Part shown: piece by piece, positions 1-6,469 of the stretch | How the letters are laid out: each line of letters begins with the position of its first letter | Position numbering within the stretch: the stretch's first letter is position 1 | DNA from: Euryarchaeota archaeon UBA538 | GTDB lineage: Archaea; Thermoplasmatota; Poseidoniia; Poseidoniales; Thalassarchaeaceae | Reading direction: 5' to 3' | NCBI GenBank assembly: GCA_002499325.1 | Contig: DALC01000054.1 | Coordinates: 1-7,482 of the forward strand | Length of the DNA stretch: 7,482 nucleotides | Position numbers and translations under genes: made by a program | The notes under the pieces: model-generated | Databases searched by the model: none | What the model saw: only the letters and a program-made list of their open reading frames with translations | Told to the model about the DNA's origin: nothing

Positions 1-2
1 TG

Positions 3-296
3 TCGGAACAGAATGCTTTGAAGGAGGAGCTTTCTGGTACCACAGTCGATATTTCCATCAAAATAACTTCTGTGGAAAGGACCTTTGGAATCGGCATCTC
101 CGATAGATACAGAGGCGGGAACACTGTCGTAGCTTCCTTACATGACCAGGGAATGCCATCTGCAAATGAAGTAGAAATTAGAATCCCCTCGGATACAGAT
201 ATCTCACTTTACAAGGCCGGGTACGAAGGTGAGATATCCTGTACAGTATCTGGTTGGAATGGCATTCGTAAGCGGATCATTCTTGATGCTCAGTAG
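3..296 (+). CDS. Hypothetical protein, 3' part only (beta-rich C-terminal domain)
   Basis: The frame is open from the first complete codon of the window (position 3) to a TAG at 294-296, so 97 residues are visible and the 5' end almost certainly lies upstream. The TTG at 18 is in frame but there is no reason to take it as the start. I do not recognise the family. The visible part alternates short hydrophobic stretches with charged or Gly/Ser turns, which suggests an all-beta fold, and ends with a basic segment (GWNGIRKRIIL) near the C-terminus. It has no membrane segment, cysteine pair or enzyme motif. An OB-like nucleic-acid-binding domain is one possible reading of the last 40 residues, but this is a guess. 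The gene converges on the dehydrogenase-like gene and the two stop codons overlap by 7 bp. The regular codon structure and the good fit to the downstream stop support real coding. Confidence 0.6.
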   Translation, partial: SEQNALKEELSGTTVDISIKITSVERTFGIGISDRYRGGNTVVASLHDQGMPSANEVEIRIPSDTDISLYKAGYEGEISCTVSGWNGIRKRIILDAQ

Positions 297-1135
297 CCAG
301 AGACTTCGAGAGCCTCATCGATCATCTCCTCGAGGCTAATCAGTGGCCTAAACCCACATCTATGCTCTAAGAACCAAGCATCCACAATTCCCCAAACCTC
401 TCCATCAGAATTCTGATTCAGCTCTACAGAAGCTCCAGTTTTACTATTGTAGATATTCGCTAATTCACTCATGGTTATTCCCTTTCCCGAACCTACTGCG
501 AAACTCTCTCTGGTTAGAGGGGGGTTTTCAAGAACCGAAAGCACCGTCCTTACCAAATCTTCAACATGAACGAGATCTTTCACGTCGTCTCCAGACCCTG
601 GTACGTTTATCCAACCAATTTGACTCTCGCTAGCCCACCGATGAAGAATTCCGTTACCTGGTGGCCCTTGAAGTGGGACTCCCTGGACATTCGATGCCCG
701 GATAACACTGACAGGTCTTCCTGACTCTGCCCTCTCAAGAGCATTCTCCTCAATCCAAAGCTGTCCTTCCGCAGCGGTATCTCTTGGGGACAGTGATGAC
801 TCTGGGCCATAGTAATCGTCACCCGGGGACCAGGGAGGATGCACTCTCAATGTTCCAACAATTATCATGTGTAGCTCCCCGTGCCGGTTAACCGCATCTA
901 AAACAGGCCTAGCAGCCTCTCTCATCATAATCTTGACCTCACGGTCATTCCTAGCAACACTCGTGTCGACTGGCCTAGAGTTAATGTGTATCAATGCATT
1001 ACAGGGAGTTAGCATGACGTCAAGAGTCATATTGTCTTCCAAAACCTCGTCAGGAATTACCACCGCGGCATCCCCAAGGGCATCAATAATGTAGGGTGCC
1101 ACGAATGCATCAGAGGCAGTTATTGCGACCTTCAT
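290..1135 (-). CDS. Extended SDR-fold NAD-dependent epimerase/dehydratase family protein with degenerate active site
   Basis: The product has 281 residues from the ATG at 1133-1135. A longer frame opens at 1198, but its first 21 residues do not resemble an SDR start, while MKVAITAS begins exactly like the first beta strand of a Rossmann fold. A TATA-like element lies about 25 bases upstream. The family is recognised from its C-terminal half: a VIRASNVQGVP stretch (residues 144-154), KDLVHVEDLV (186-195), FAVGSGKGITMSELA (212-226) and CGFRPLISLEEMI (260-272), all typical of UDP-sugar epimerases and dehydratases. What is missing matters. The nucleotide-binding TGxxGxxG reads TAxxAxxA (residues 6-13), and the catalytic YxxxK aligns with A121 and Q125. 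Thr95 may occupy the usual Ser/Thr site. Known relatives use NAD(P) to modify nucleotide sugars. Here the enzyme activity is doubtful, and a binding or regulatory role, or an unusual cofactor, is possible. The fold assignment is fairly sure; the function is not known. Confidence 0.82.
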   Translation of the reverse strand: MKVAITASDAFVAPYIIDALGDAAVVIPDEVLEDNMTLDVMLTPCNALIHINSRPVDTSVARNDREVKIMMREAARPVLDAVNRHGELHMIIVGTLRVHPPWSPGDDYYGPESSLSPRDTAAEGQLWIEENALERAESGRPVSVIRASNVQGVPLQGPPGNGILHRWASESQIGWINVPGSGDDVKDLVHVEDLVRTVLSVLENPPLTRESFAVGSGKGITMSELANIYNSKTGASVELNQNSDGEVWGIVDAWFLEHRCGFRPLISLEEMIDEALEVSGY

Positions 1136-1155
1136 GATATACTGACTGACTTGGG

Positions 1156-1165
1156 AGTAATAAGA
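1156..1165 (-). promoter_or_regulatory. Candidate TATA-like box for the SDR gene (leaderless type)
   Basis: On the minus strand the sequence reads TTATTA (plus-strand 1158-1163), centred about 25 bases before the ATG at 1135. That is the spacing of an archaeal TATA box to a transcription start, and would give a leaderless mRNA beginning at or next to the ATG. No Shine-Dalgarno sequence is visible before this ATG, which fits. The motif is short and AT-rich hexamers arise by chance, so this is a suggestion. Confidence 0.3.
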
Positions 1166-1200
1166 GTGTGTCGGTCTTCCATGCAGAATCCCAACCAAAG

Positions 1201-1238
1201 ATAATCATAAACTCCCTACGCCTCCAGAAAGCTGAGGG
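1201..1238 (+). promoter_or_regulatory. Candidate promoter and ribosome binding site for gcvPA
   Basis: An AT-rich run at 1201-1212 (ATAATCATAAAC) is the best TATA-like element ahead of gcvPA. A start about 25 bases on would give a leader of roughly ten bases. GAGGG at 1234-1238 lies 5 bases before the GTG at 1244 and could act as a short Shine-Dalgarno site, which supports the GTG start. An in-frame TAA at 1208-1210 rules out a much longer N-terminus. The TATA call is weak and the SD moderate. Confidence 0.3.
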
Positions 1239-1243
1239 TTACC

Positions 1244-2608
1244 GTGGACCAATTGCCAAACCTTGGAAGAGAGCAGGAAATGCTCGATATTATGGGCATT
1301 TCCTCCATGAAAGATCTGTTTGAAGATATCCCTGTTGAAATAAGATCAGAAGGCACACTACCTTTGCCGCCCCCACAGACAGAGGAAGAAATACTCATGG
1401 ACGCAGAGAGGCTCTTGGGGGCCAATGTCAATCTGGATAGTAGACCATCATTCATCTCAGCAGGATTGTCTAGAAATTTTGTTCCATCAATGGTCCCAAT
1501 GATTGCCACAAGAGGAGAATTTCTCACCTCATACACCCCATATCAGCCTGAGGTTAGTCAAGGGATGCTTCAGGCCATGTGGGAGTTCCAGACAATGATT
1601 TCCGAGTTAGTAGGACTTCCGATCTCAAATGTTTCTATGTACGACGCTAGTACATCAGCCGCCGAAGCGATAACCTGCGCAGTGAGGGTGAAATCAAAGA
1701 AGGTAGAGATGCCAAATACGGTTTATGTTTCGGAATTGATACCTCCTCATAGGATGTCAGTAATTGAGAATTATACCCAAGGGGTAGGCATAGATATCAG
1801 GAAAATTCCCCATGATGAAGATGGCTTCTTGGATTTGAACGCAGCAACCCAGGCATCCGGATCGTGCGCGATATATGTCGAACAGCCAAATGCATTTGGG
1901 ATTCTCGACGAGGGATTGTTGAAGTTGAGGGAAGTAGTTGGGGATAAAACCGCTATTATTGTAGGAGTCGACGTCACCTCACTGGGGCTAGTAGAGCCCC
2001 CTGGTAACTGGGGTGCCGATATAGTGGTCGGAGAGGGTCAACCATTCGGAATAGGGCCAACCGCAGGAGGGCCTATTTACGGGATATTCGCCTGTAAAAA
2101 GGACTTCTTGCGCCTGATGCCAGGCAGAATCGTGGGGCAGAGCATAGATACTGAAGGAAAGACTGCATATACACTCACGCTGTCTACCCGGGAGCAGCAC
2201 ATTCGCAGACACAGAGCCACCTCAAATATATGTTCAAATGAGACTCTAATCGCACTCATGGGAGCGATGCACATGGCTCTTCTAGGGCCCGTCGGACTGG
2301 AAACCCTCTCCACCAGGATACTGTCCTCGACTAGGATGACTATAGACGAACTATCATCAGTCGAAGGACTGGAATTGGCGTTTCCTAAATCACCAGTTTT
2401 CAGAGAGTTTGCTGTCAAAGTCCCAGGTAAGTCATCCGAAGCCCTATCCCATATTTTCGAACTAGGCGTAATTGGGGGCTTTGATCTCGGTCAGTGGTGG
2501 CCAGATAAAGGATCATGGATTCTCGTTGGTTGTGATGAGAGAACTTCAGAATCCGATATCTCTCTGTTAAAAAAATCACTAACTTCGTGGGTGGAGGAGT
2601 CATCATGA
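1244..2608 (+). CDS. gcvPA: Glycine dehydrogenase (decarboxylating) subunit 1, GcvPA
   Basis: This is the N-terminal-half subunit of the split P protein of the glycine cleavage system. With GcvPB it decarboxylates glycine and passes the aminomethyl group to lipoyl-H protein in the cytoplasm. The 454 residues match the family length of about 440-450. Visible family motifs are MGISSMKDLFEDIP (17-30), the YTPYQPEVSQG block (98-107), NVSMYDASTSAAEA (129-142), GEGQPFGIG (263-271), LMPGRIVGQS (291-300) and LTLSTREQHIRRHRATSNIC (311-330). The PLP lysine is in the partner subunit, as expected. The start is GTG at 1244; an in-frame stop lies just upstream and the first residues align with the usual N-terminus. 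The stop TGA overlaps the gcvPB ATG, so translation is probably coupled. Unusual is residues 70-81, where the usual glycine-rich FLGGGxxxH stretch reads FISAGLSRN. It belongs to the classical P-protein alpha family without real doubt. Confidence 0.95.
   Translation: MDQLPNLGREQEMLDIMGISSMKDLFEDIPVEIRSEGTLPLPPPQTEEEILMDAERLLGANVNLDSRPSFISAGLSRNFVPSMVPMIATRGEFLTSYTPYQPEVSQGMLQAMWEFQTMISELVGLPISNVSMYDASTSAAEAITCAVRVKSKKVEMPNTVYVSELIPPHRMSVIENYTQGVGIDIRKIPHDEDGFLDLNAATQASGSCAIYVEQPNAFGILDEGLLKLREVVGDKTAIIVGVDVTSLGLVEPPGNWGADIVVGEGQPFGIGPTAGGPIYGIFACKKDFLRLMPGRIVGQSIDTEGKTAYTLTLSTREQHIRRHRATSNICSNETLIALMGAMHMALLGPVGLETLSTRILSSTRMTIDELSSVEGLELAFPKSPVFREFAVKVPGKSSEALSHIFELGVIGGFDLGQWWPDKGSWILVGCDERTSESDISLLKKSLTSWVEESS
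2593..2599 (+). promoter_or_regulatory. Shine-Dalgarno site deciding the gcvPB start
   Basis: GGAGGAG lies inside the end of gcvPA, 5 bases before the ATG at 2605. It fixes that ATG as the start rather than the in-frame GTG at 2587, which would add six residues (MGGGVI) and swallow the site. The ATG shares bases with the gcvPA stop (ATGA), typical of a translationally coupled pair. Confidence 0.7.
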
Positions 2609-4113
2609 CTGACACTATTTTCGACTTCAATGGCTCGAAGAATGCTGGATGGTCCCAACCATCCCCTCTCACGGACGACTCTACTAGTCACATTCCGGAA
2701 TCCATGAGAAGAAACAGATTGCCCGATTGGCCTAGGGCAAGTGAGCCAGAGTTGGTGAGACATTACACCAAACTTTCTCAGAAAAATTTTGGAATTGATA
2801 CAGGATTCTACCCCTTGGGATCTTGTACAATGAAACATAATCCCAGACTCAATGAGAAGATAGTCCAGAATCCTGGAATAGACCGTATTCACCCTCTGCA
2901 ACCTGAGGAACAGATCCAAGGCCTTTTGGCGATTTACTACGAGATGCAGGAGATGTTAGCGATCTGCTCCGGAATGGATGCGGTGACCCTCCAGCCGGTT
3001 GCAGGCGCACAAGGTGAGTTTACCGCTATCAGGTGTATTCAAGAATACCACAGAGAACGAGGAGATAATCATCGTGACAAGGTGATTGTACCAGATTCCG
3101 CTCATGGTACTAATCCCGCGTCCGCATCCATGTGCGGATATCAGATTATTGAGATTCCTAGTGCAAATGACGGACGTATTGATCTAGATGCTCTCCGCTC
3201 AGCTGTCGGTGATGATACGGCCGCGATGATGATCACCAATCCGAGCACGCTGGGCGTTTTTGAGCCAGAAATCGCTGAAGCAGCTGAGATTGTACATTCT
3301 GCTGGTGGGCAGATGTATTACGACGGTGCCAACTTCAATGCGATATTAGGTAAGACAGACCCCGGTCGGATGGGATTCGATGCTGTGCACTACAATCTGC
3401 ACAAAACCTTCAGTCAGCCACACGGAGGAGGGGGCCCGGGAAGTGGTCCCATCGGGGTGAAGGAGCATCTATCTAAATTCCTGCCATCTCCCCTGGTGAA
3501 TCGAAAAGAGTTGCCTTCAGGGGATATCGGCACTGTGGGGGATGGCTTCTTGTATCACTGGGAAGCTCCCGCTTCATCTATCGGAAAGGTCCAGCAGTGG
3601 AATGGCAATGCTGGAGCAGTAGTAAGGGCGTGGGCCTTCTATCGGAGATATGGCCGTGACCTGGAGAGGATGAGTGAGCATGCTGTCCTGAATGCAAACT
3701 ATCTCAGGTTTAGGATAATGAACCCCAGCTCTGATTTGAATATTCATGCTATGCCAATTGAGGGATGTCCAGCCGAAGTTGTCAAGCATGAATTCACTCT
3801 ATCGATGTCCCCTCTCAAGGATGCGACAGGCGTAACAGGCAAGGACGTGGCAAAGAGGTTGCTAGATTTTGGCTACATGGCACCTACTCTATATTTCCCT
3901 CAGATCGTCCCCGAGTGCCTAATGTTCGAACCGACAGAAACTGAATCGAAGGAGGTTTTAGACAAGTTTGCCGAAGACTTCCATGCCATTCTCGCAGAGG
4001 ATCCAGAAATCCTGCTAACCGCCCCTCATACCACTCCTGTGGGAAGGGTGGATGAGGTTTGGGCCGCTAGAAACCTAATTCTTAGATATCCCAAGGACGA
4101 GCCCTCGTCCTAA
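2605..4113 (+). CDS. gcvPB: Glycine dehydrogenase (decarboxylating) subunit 2, GcvPB (PLP-binding)
   Basis: This is the C-terminal-half, PLP-carrying subunit of the split P protein, 502 residues from the ATG at 2605. Family motifs are easy to see: FYPLGSCTMKHNPR (68-81), LQPVAGAQGEFTAI (129-142), DSAHGTNPASASMCGY (164-179), TNPSTLGVFEP (211-221), YYDGANFNAILG (238-249) and HYNLHKTFSQPHGGGGPGSG (262-281). Lys267 in that last motif is the expected Schiff-base lysine for pyridoxal phosphate, with the glycine-rich loop following it. The C-terminal region (PTLYFPQIVPECLMFEPTETE, 427-447) is also typical. No key residue seems missing and the length is normal. It acts with GcvPA in a heterotetramer that decarboxylates glycine and loads lipoyl-H protein. 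The gcvT, gcvH and lpd genes are not adjacent. It is cytoplasmic, has no signal peptide, and is probably cotranscribed with gcvPA. Confidence 0.96.
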   Translation: MTDTIFDFNGSKNAGWSQPSPLTDDSTSHIPESMRRNRLPDWPRASEPELVRHYTKLSQKNFGIDTGFYPLGSCTMKHNPRLNEKIVQNPGIDRIHPLQPEEQIQGLLAIYYEMQEMLAICSGMDAVTLQPVAGAQGEFTAIRCIQEYHRERGDNHRDKVIVPDSAHGTNPASASMCGYQIIEIPSANDGRIDLDALRSAVGDDTAAMMITNPSTLGVFEPEIAEAAEIVHSAGGQMYYDGANFNAILGKTDPGRMGFDAVHYNLHKTFSQPHGGGGPGSGPIGVKEHLSKFLPSPLVNRKELPSGDIGTVGDGFLYHWEAPASSIGKVQQWNGNAGAVVRAWAFYRRYGRDLERMSEHAVLNANYLRFRIMNPSSDLNIHAMPIEGCPAEVVKHEFTLSMSPLKDATGVTGKDVAKRLLDFGYMAPTLYFPQIVPECLMFEPTETESKEVLDKFAEDFHAILAEDPEILLTAPHTTPVGRVDEVWAARNLILRYPKDEPSS

Positions 4114-4115
4114 TT

Positions 4116-4126
4116 CATATGCTAAA
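4116..4126 (+). promoter_or_regulatory. Candidate TATA-like box before the membrane-protein gene
   Basis: CATATGCTAAA lies in the 31-base gap after gcvPB, centred about 24 bases before the ATG at 4145. No Shine-Dalgarno sequence is visible there; the gap is pyrimidine-rich just before the start. This arrangement fits a leaderless archaeal transcript starting at the ATG and suggests the membrane gene, perhaps with purE and guaAB, has its own promoter apart from gcvPA-gcvPB. The evidence is motif plus spacing only. Confidence 0.35.
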
Positions 4127-4144
4127 CTCCCTCCTCAGTATTCA

Positions 4145-4999
4145 ATGGAGGCACATGGTGACAGGAACTGGCTCCGCGGAGATCCGGTTTGGTGGGGTTT
4201 AGAGACCAAACAAAAACCCCCTTTGATTAGGAATCTCGAGATAAGTATCCCCTCTGGTATGGGAGCTCCCTCCTCCGAACATAGGTTCGGATGGGCGAGA
4301 CAGAGAATGAGGCCGTTAGCTTGGTCAATCCTGAAACCAGTCGCGTGGTCTCCATTCTTCCTGATCTCAAGCATTTTTCCACTAGTATTCACAGGCAATA
4401 CGCCAGATGACCAGTTTGTCTCAGGAGCTTTATTTGTAATCTCATGGACTTTACTAATCGTTCCGGTTTCAAATGCAAGGAATGCACAGCCTACATCCAG
4501 TGATAATTTTCTTATTCTTCCAATAGACTGGGCACTTCTGTCCCTAGGTTGTTTACTCTTTCTTGCTCATATATACTATTCGCCATTACTGGGTTGGGTA
4601 GCGTATGCTGTTTTCTTGACTGCATTCCTTAGATCTATTATGATGATATCTGAAGTATTCTCGATACCTCCTGCTAGAATCATGTCCCCTCTTGAGAAAT
4701 CTAGCTGGGATTCAAGAGCCCTTCCTGAAAGATGGGAGATCAATTCACGATCATGGAGTAAAGGGAAGATATCTTCAACTCCTATCGGAGAAGGAAAGCT
4801 AGTCCTCTACGGTCATACGAGACAATATACAGATTTTATCTCAATCTCCTACATCTGCAAATTCGGGTTCGTCCAGGACTGTCTATTCGAGAGCCATCCA
4901 CACTCCGATGAGATAATCGCAGTACTCGAGGAGCTCCAGTTCGACTTCTCTCAAGTCGAGTGGCCGATTGAACTCATAGCATTTGACGAGGAAGAATAG
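4145..4999 (+). CDS. Unrecognised membrane protein with four predicted transmembrane helices
   Basis: The product has 284 residues and I recognise no family. The first 60 or so residues are polar, rich in Trp and Arg, with no signal peptide. Hydrophobic segments follow at about 65-83, 91-108, 123-145 and 147-167, paired as two hairpins. The last 115 residues (about 170-284) are soluble, with a Trp-rich piece ([19 protein letters not shown], 186-204), a likely beta-rich part and an acidic end (DEEE). By the positive-inside rule, the Arg-rich N-terminus and the region after helix 4 probably face the cytoplasm. The ATG at 4145 is the first start in frame and sits 24 bases after a TATA-like box. 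It lies between the glycine decarboxylase and purine genes, 31 and 38 bases from its neighbours, which by itself does not assign a role. Good coding continuity on the same strand as its neighbours argues it is real; its function is unknown. Confidence 0.78.
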   Translation: MEAHGDRNWLRGDPVWWGLETKQKPPLIRNLEISIPSGMGAPSSEHRFGWARQRMRPLAWSILKPVAWSPFFLISSIFPLVFTGNTPDDQFVSGALFVISWTLLIVPVSNARNAQPTSSDNFLILPIDWALLSLGCLLFLAHIYYSPLLGWVAYAVFLTAFLRSIMMISEVFSIPPARIMSPLEKSSWDSRALPERWEINSRSWSKGKISSTPIGEGKLVLYGHTRQYTDFISISYICKFGFVQDCLFESHPHSDEIIAVLEELQFDFSQVEWPIELIAFDEEE

Positions 5000-5037
5000 A
5001 ACGGCAGGCATTTGAACCTCCTTACGTACCGGGTGTC

Positions 5038-5511
5038 ATGGACATATGTGTCGTGCTTGGTTCGAAATCAGATTTGCCGATTGCTGAGAAATGCCGCTCC
5101 GTGCTGGAGAAATTCGATGTAACCTTCGAGATAAGGGTTGCATCCGCACACAGGGCACCAAAATATCTCGAGGAAATTATCAGTTCGGCGGAGGACTCAG
5201 GATGTCAGGTATTCATAGGCATGGCAGGGGTTGCAGCAGCTCTTCCCGGAGTAATCGCTTCAATGACAAGTAAGCCAGTGATAGGAGTTCCAGTAGGAGG
5301 AAAGGTCCCGATGGACTCTCTACTTTCCATCGTCCAAATGCCCCCGGGCATGCCTGTGGCTACCGTAGGGGTGGACCGAGGCGATAATGCAGGTTCTTTG
5401 GCAGTGCAAATTCTCGCAACCTCTGATGATTCCCTATCAAGCGCATACAGGGAGTACAGAGAAGCAATGACTGCGAAGGTAATCTCAGATGACGAGTCCA
5501 TTCAGGGGTGA
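5038..5511 (+). CDS. purE: PurE, N5-carboxyaminoimidazole ribonucleotide mutase (class I type)
   Basis: PurE acts in de novo purine synthesis, moving the carboxyl group of N5-CAIR to carbon 4 to give CAIR, as a homo-octamer in the cytoplasm. The 157 residues match the family. Motifs are GSKSD at 8-12 (phosphate binding), SAHRAP at 36-41 with the catalytic His38, GVPV (83-86) and [18 protein letters not shown] (93-110). SAHR, rather than the SAHK of class II enzymes, points to class I. The segment GVDRGDNA (111-118) resembles archaeal PurE. One residue is odd: the second active-site histidine of class I enzymes, in AAHLPG, is Ala68 here (AAALPG). The ATG at 5038 gives the expected N-terminus; only a weak GGGTG precedes it. 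No purK is visible. The stop lies 8 bases before guaAB, so the two are probably cotranscribed. Confidence 0.95.
   Translation: MDICVVLGSKSDLPIAEKCRSVLEKFDVTFEIRVASAHRAPKYLEEIISSAEDSGCQVFIGMAGVAAALPGVIASMTSKPVIGVPVGGKVPMDSLLSIVQMPPGMPVATVGVDRGDNAGSLAVQILATSDDSLSSAYREYREAMTAKVISDDESIQG
5505..5511 (+). promoter_or_regulatory. Shine-Dalgarno site deciding the guaAB start
   Basis: GGGGTGA, one base off the core anti-SD complement GGAGGTGA, spans the last codon and stop of purE and lies 8 bases before the ATG at 5520. It favours that ATG over the in-frame GTG at 5508, which lies within the site and would add four residues. Overlap with the purE stop suggests coupled translation. Confidence 0.55.
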
Positions 5512-5519
5512 GTCCTTTA

Positions 5520-6464
5520 ATGGATACTCAAATGCTGGTCGATGAGGCAATTGAAGCATTAGAATCTAAGATAGATGACACTGCAATAATAGCATGCTCA
5601 GGAGGAATAGATAGTACTGTGGCAGCTGTACTTGCTCACCGTGCTGTTGGGAGTCTACTCCACTGCGTCTACGTCGATACCGGATTCATGCGCAAGGGAG
5701 AGACCGATGAGGTCAGGGAGATGTTCAAGGAAATGGGAATCGAATTACAGGTGGTCGATGCATCCGAGAGATTCTTCAACAGTTTAGATGGAGTGACAGA
5801 CCCAGAGAAAAAGAGGAAGGTAATCGGAGAGCAATTCATCAGAGTTTTCGAGGAGGAGCAGGCAAACTGTGGTGCAAAATATCTGGTTCAAGGTACTATA
5901 GCGCCAGATTGGATAGAGTCAGGAGGAGGAGAGAGAGACGTAATTAAGAGCCATCACAACGTTGGCGGCCTGCCTGATGATGTCGACATGAAGATAGTCG
6001 AACCCCTGCGTGAATTCTACAAAGATGAGGTCAGGGAGATTGCTAGGAGTCTAGGAATCAAATCTAGCGAGAGACAGCCCTTCCCCGGTCCCGGTCTGGC
6101 CGTTAGGGTCCTGGGTAATCTTACTAGACATCGAGTCGAGGCCTGTCGTGAGGCCTGCCACATTGTGGAGATCAGACTACAGGAAGCCGCTATCGCAGGA
6201 AAATGCGATCTCCCCTGGCAATATTTCGCTGCTTTACTGCCAGTCAAGAGTGTTGGCGTGCATGGGGACGCTAGGGTTCATGGAGAGACTGTAGTAGTTA
6301 GAGCGGTAACCAGTTTAGATGGCATGAGCGCCAAGTACTCTGAGATCCCTCATGATGTTCTAGCTTCCATTAGTACCGAGATAACCAACTCTCTGAAAGG
6401 GCAAGTAAACAGAGTGGTGTATGATATCACGCACAAGCCCCCAGGGACAATTGAGTGGGAATGA
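5520..6464 (+). CDS. guaAB: GMP synthase subunit B (ATP-pyrophosphatase and dimerisation domains)
   Basis: This subunit adenylylates XMP with ATP and replaces the adenylate with ammonia to give GMP. The 314 residues carry only the ATP-pyrophosphatase and C-terminal dimerisation domains, the split arrangement usual in archaea. The glutaminase subunit that supplies ammonia is encoded elsewhere. Motifs are the PP-loop SGGIDST (27-33), YVDTGFMRKGE (51-61), YLVQGTIAPDWIESG (121-135), IKSHHNVGGLP (142-152), EPLREFYKDEVREIARSLG (161-179), RQPFPGPGLAVRVLG (185-199) and the conserved end KPPGTIEWE (306-314). All look intact. I chose the ATG at 5520 from the Shine-Dalgarno spacing and the usual short N-terminus; GTG at 5508 (318 residues) and ATG at 5532 (310 residues) are alternatives. 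It follows purE by 8 bases and lies 42 bases before tRNA-Asn. Confidence 0.95.
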   Translation: MDTQMLVDEAIEALESKIDDTAIIACSGGIDSTVAAVLAHRAVGSLLHCVYVDTGFMRKGETDEVREMFKEMGIELQVVDASERFFNSLDGVTDPEKKRKVIGEQFIRVFEEEQANCGAKYLVQGTIAPDWIESGGGERDVIKSHHNVGGLPDDVDMKIVEPLREFYKDEVREIARSLGIKSSERQPFPGPGLAVRVLGNLTRHRVEACREACHIVEIRLQEAAIAGKCDLPWQYFAALLPVKSVGVHGDARVHGETVVVRAVTSLDGMSAKYSEIPHDVLASISTEITNSLKGQVNRVVYDITHKPPGTIEWE

Positions 6465-6469
6465 TTCCG

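Noticed and set aside
20..28. Strong Shine-Dalgarno-like AAGGAGGAG near the left edge
   Set aside because: No start codon follows at a suitable distance; it simply encodes Lys-Glu-Glu in the partial gene that is open from the window edge.
867..1094. Plus-strand 75-codon frame and similar antisense frames opposite the SDR, gcvP and guaAB genes
   Set aside because: Each lies wholly opposite a gene with clear family motifs and shows no domain or start signal of its own.
1136..1198. 21-residue N-terminal extension of the SDR protein from an upstream start at 1198
   Set aside because: The extension has no SDR-like sequence, the Rossmann first strand begins at the ATG at 1135, and a TATA-like box at leaderless spacing lies inside the extension.
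1136..1243. Possible glycine riboswitch ahead of gcvPA
   Set aside because: The space between the candidate promoter and the GTG is only a few tens of bases, too short for a glycine aptamer, and no matching conserved core is seen.
1984..2000. Inverted repeat GGGGCT-AGTAG-AGCCCC within gcvPA
   Set aside because: The 6-bp stem lies in well-conserved coding sequence (LGLVEP) with no T-run or other regulatory context. It is likely a by-product of codons.
4119..4202. Small reading frame of 27 codons beginning at ATG 4119, overlapping the membrane-protein start
   Set aside because: It has no ribosome binding site, its ATG lies in the TATA-like box, and its peptide has no notable features. It is probably chance.
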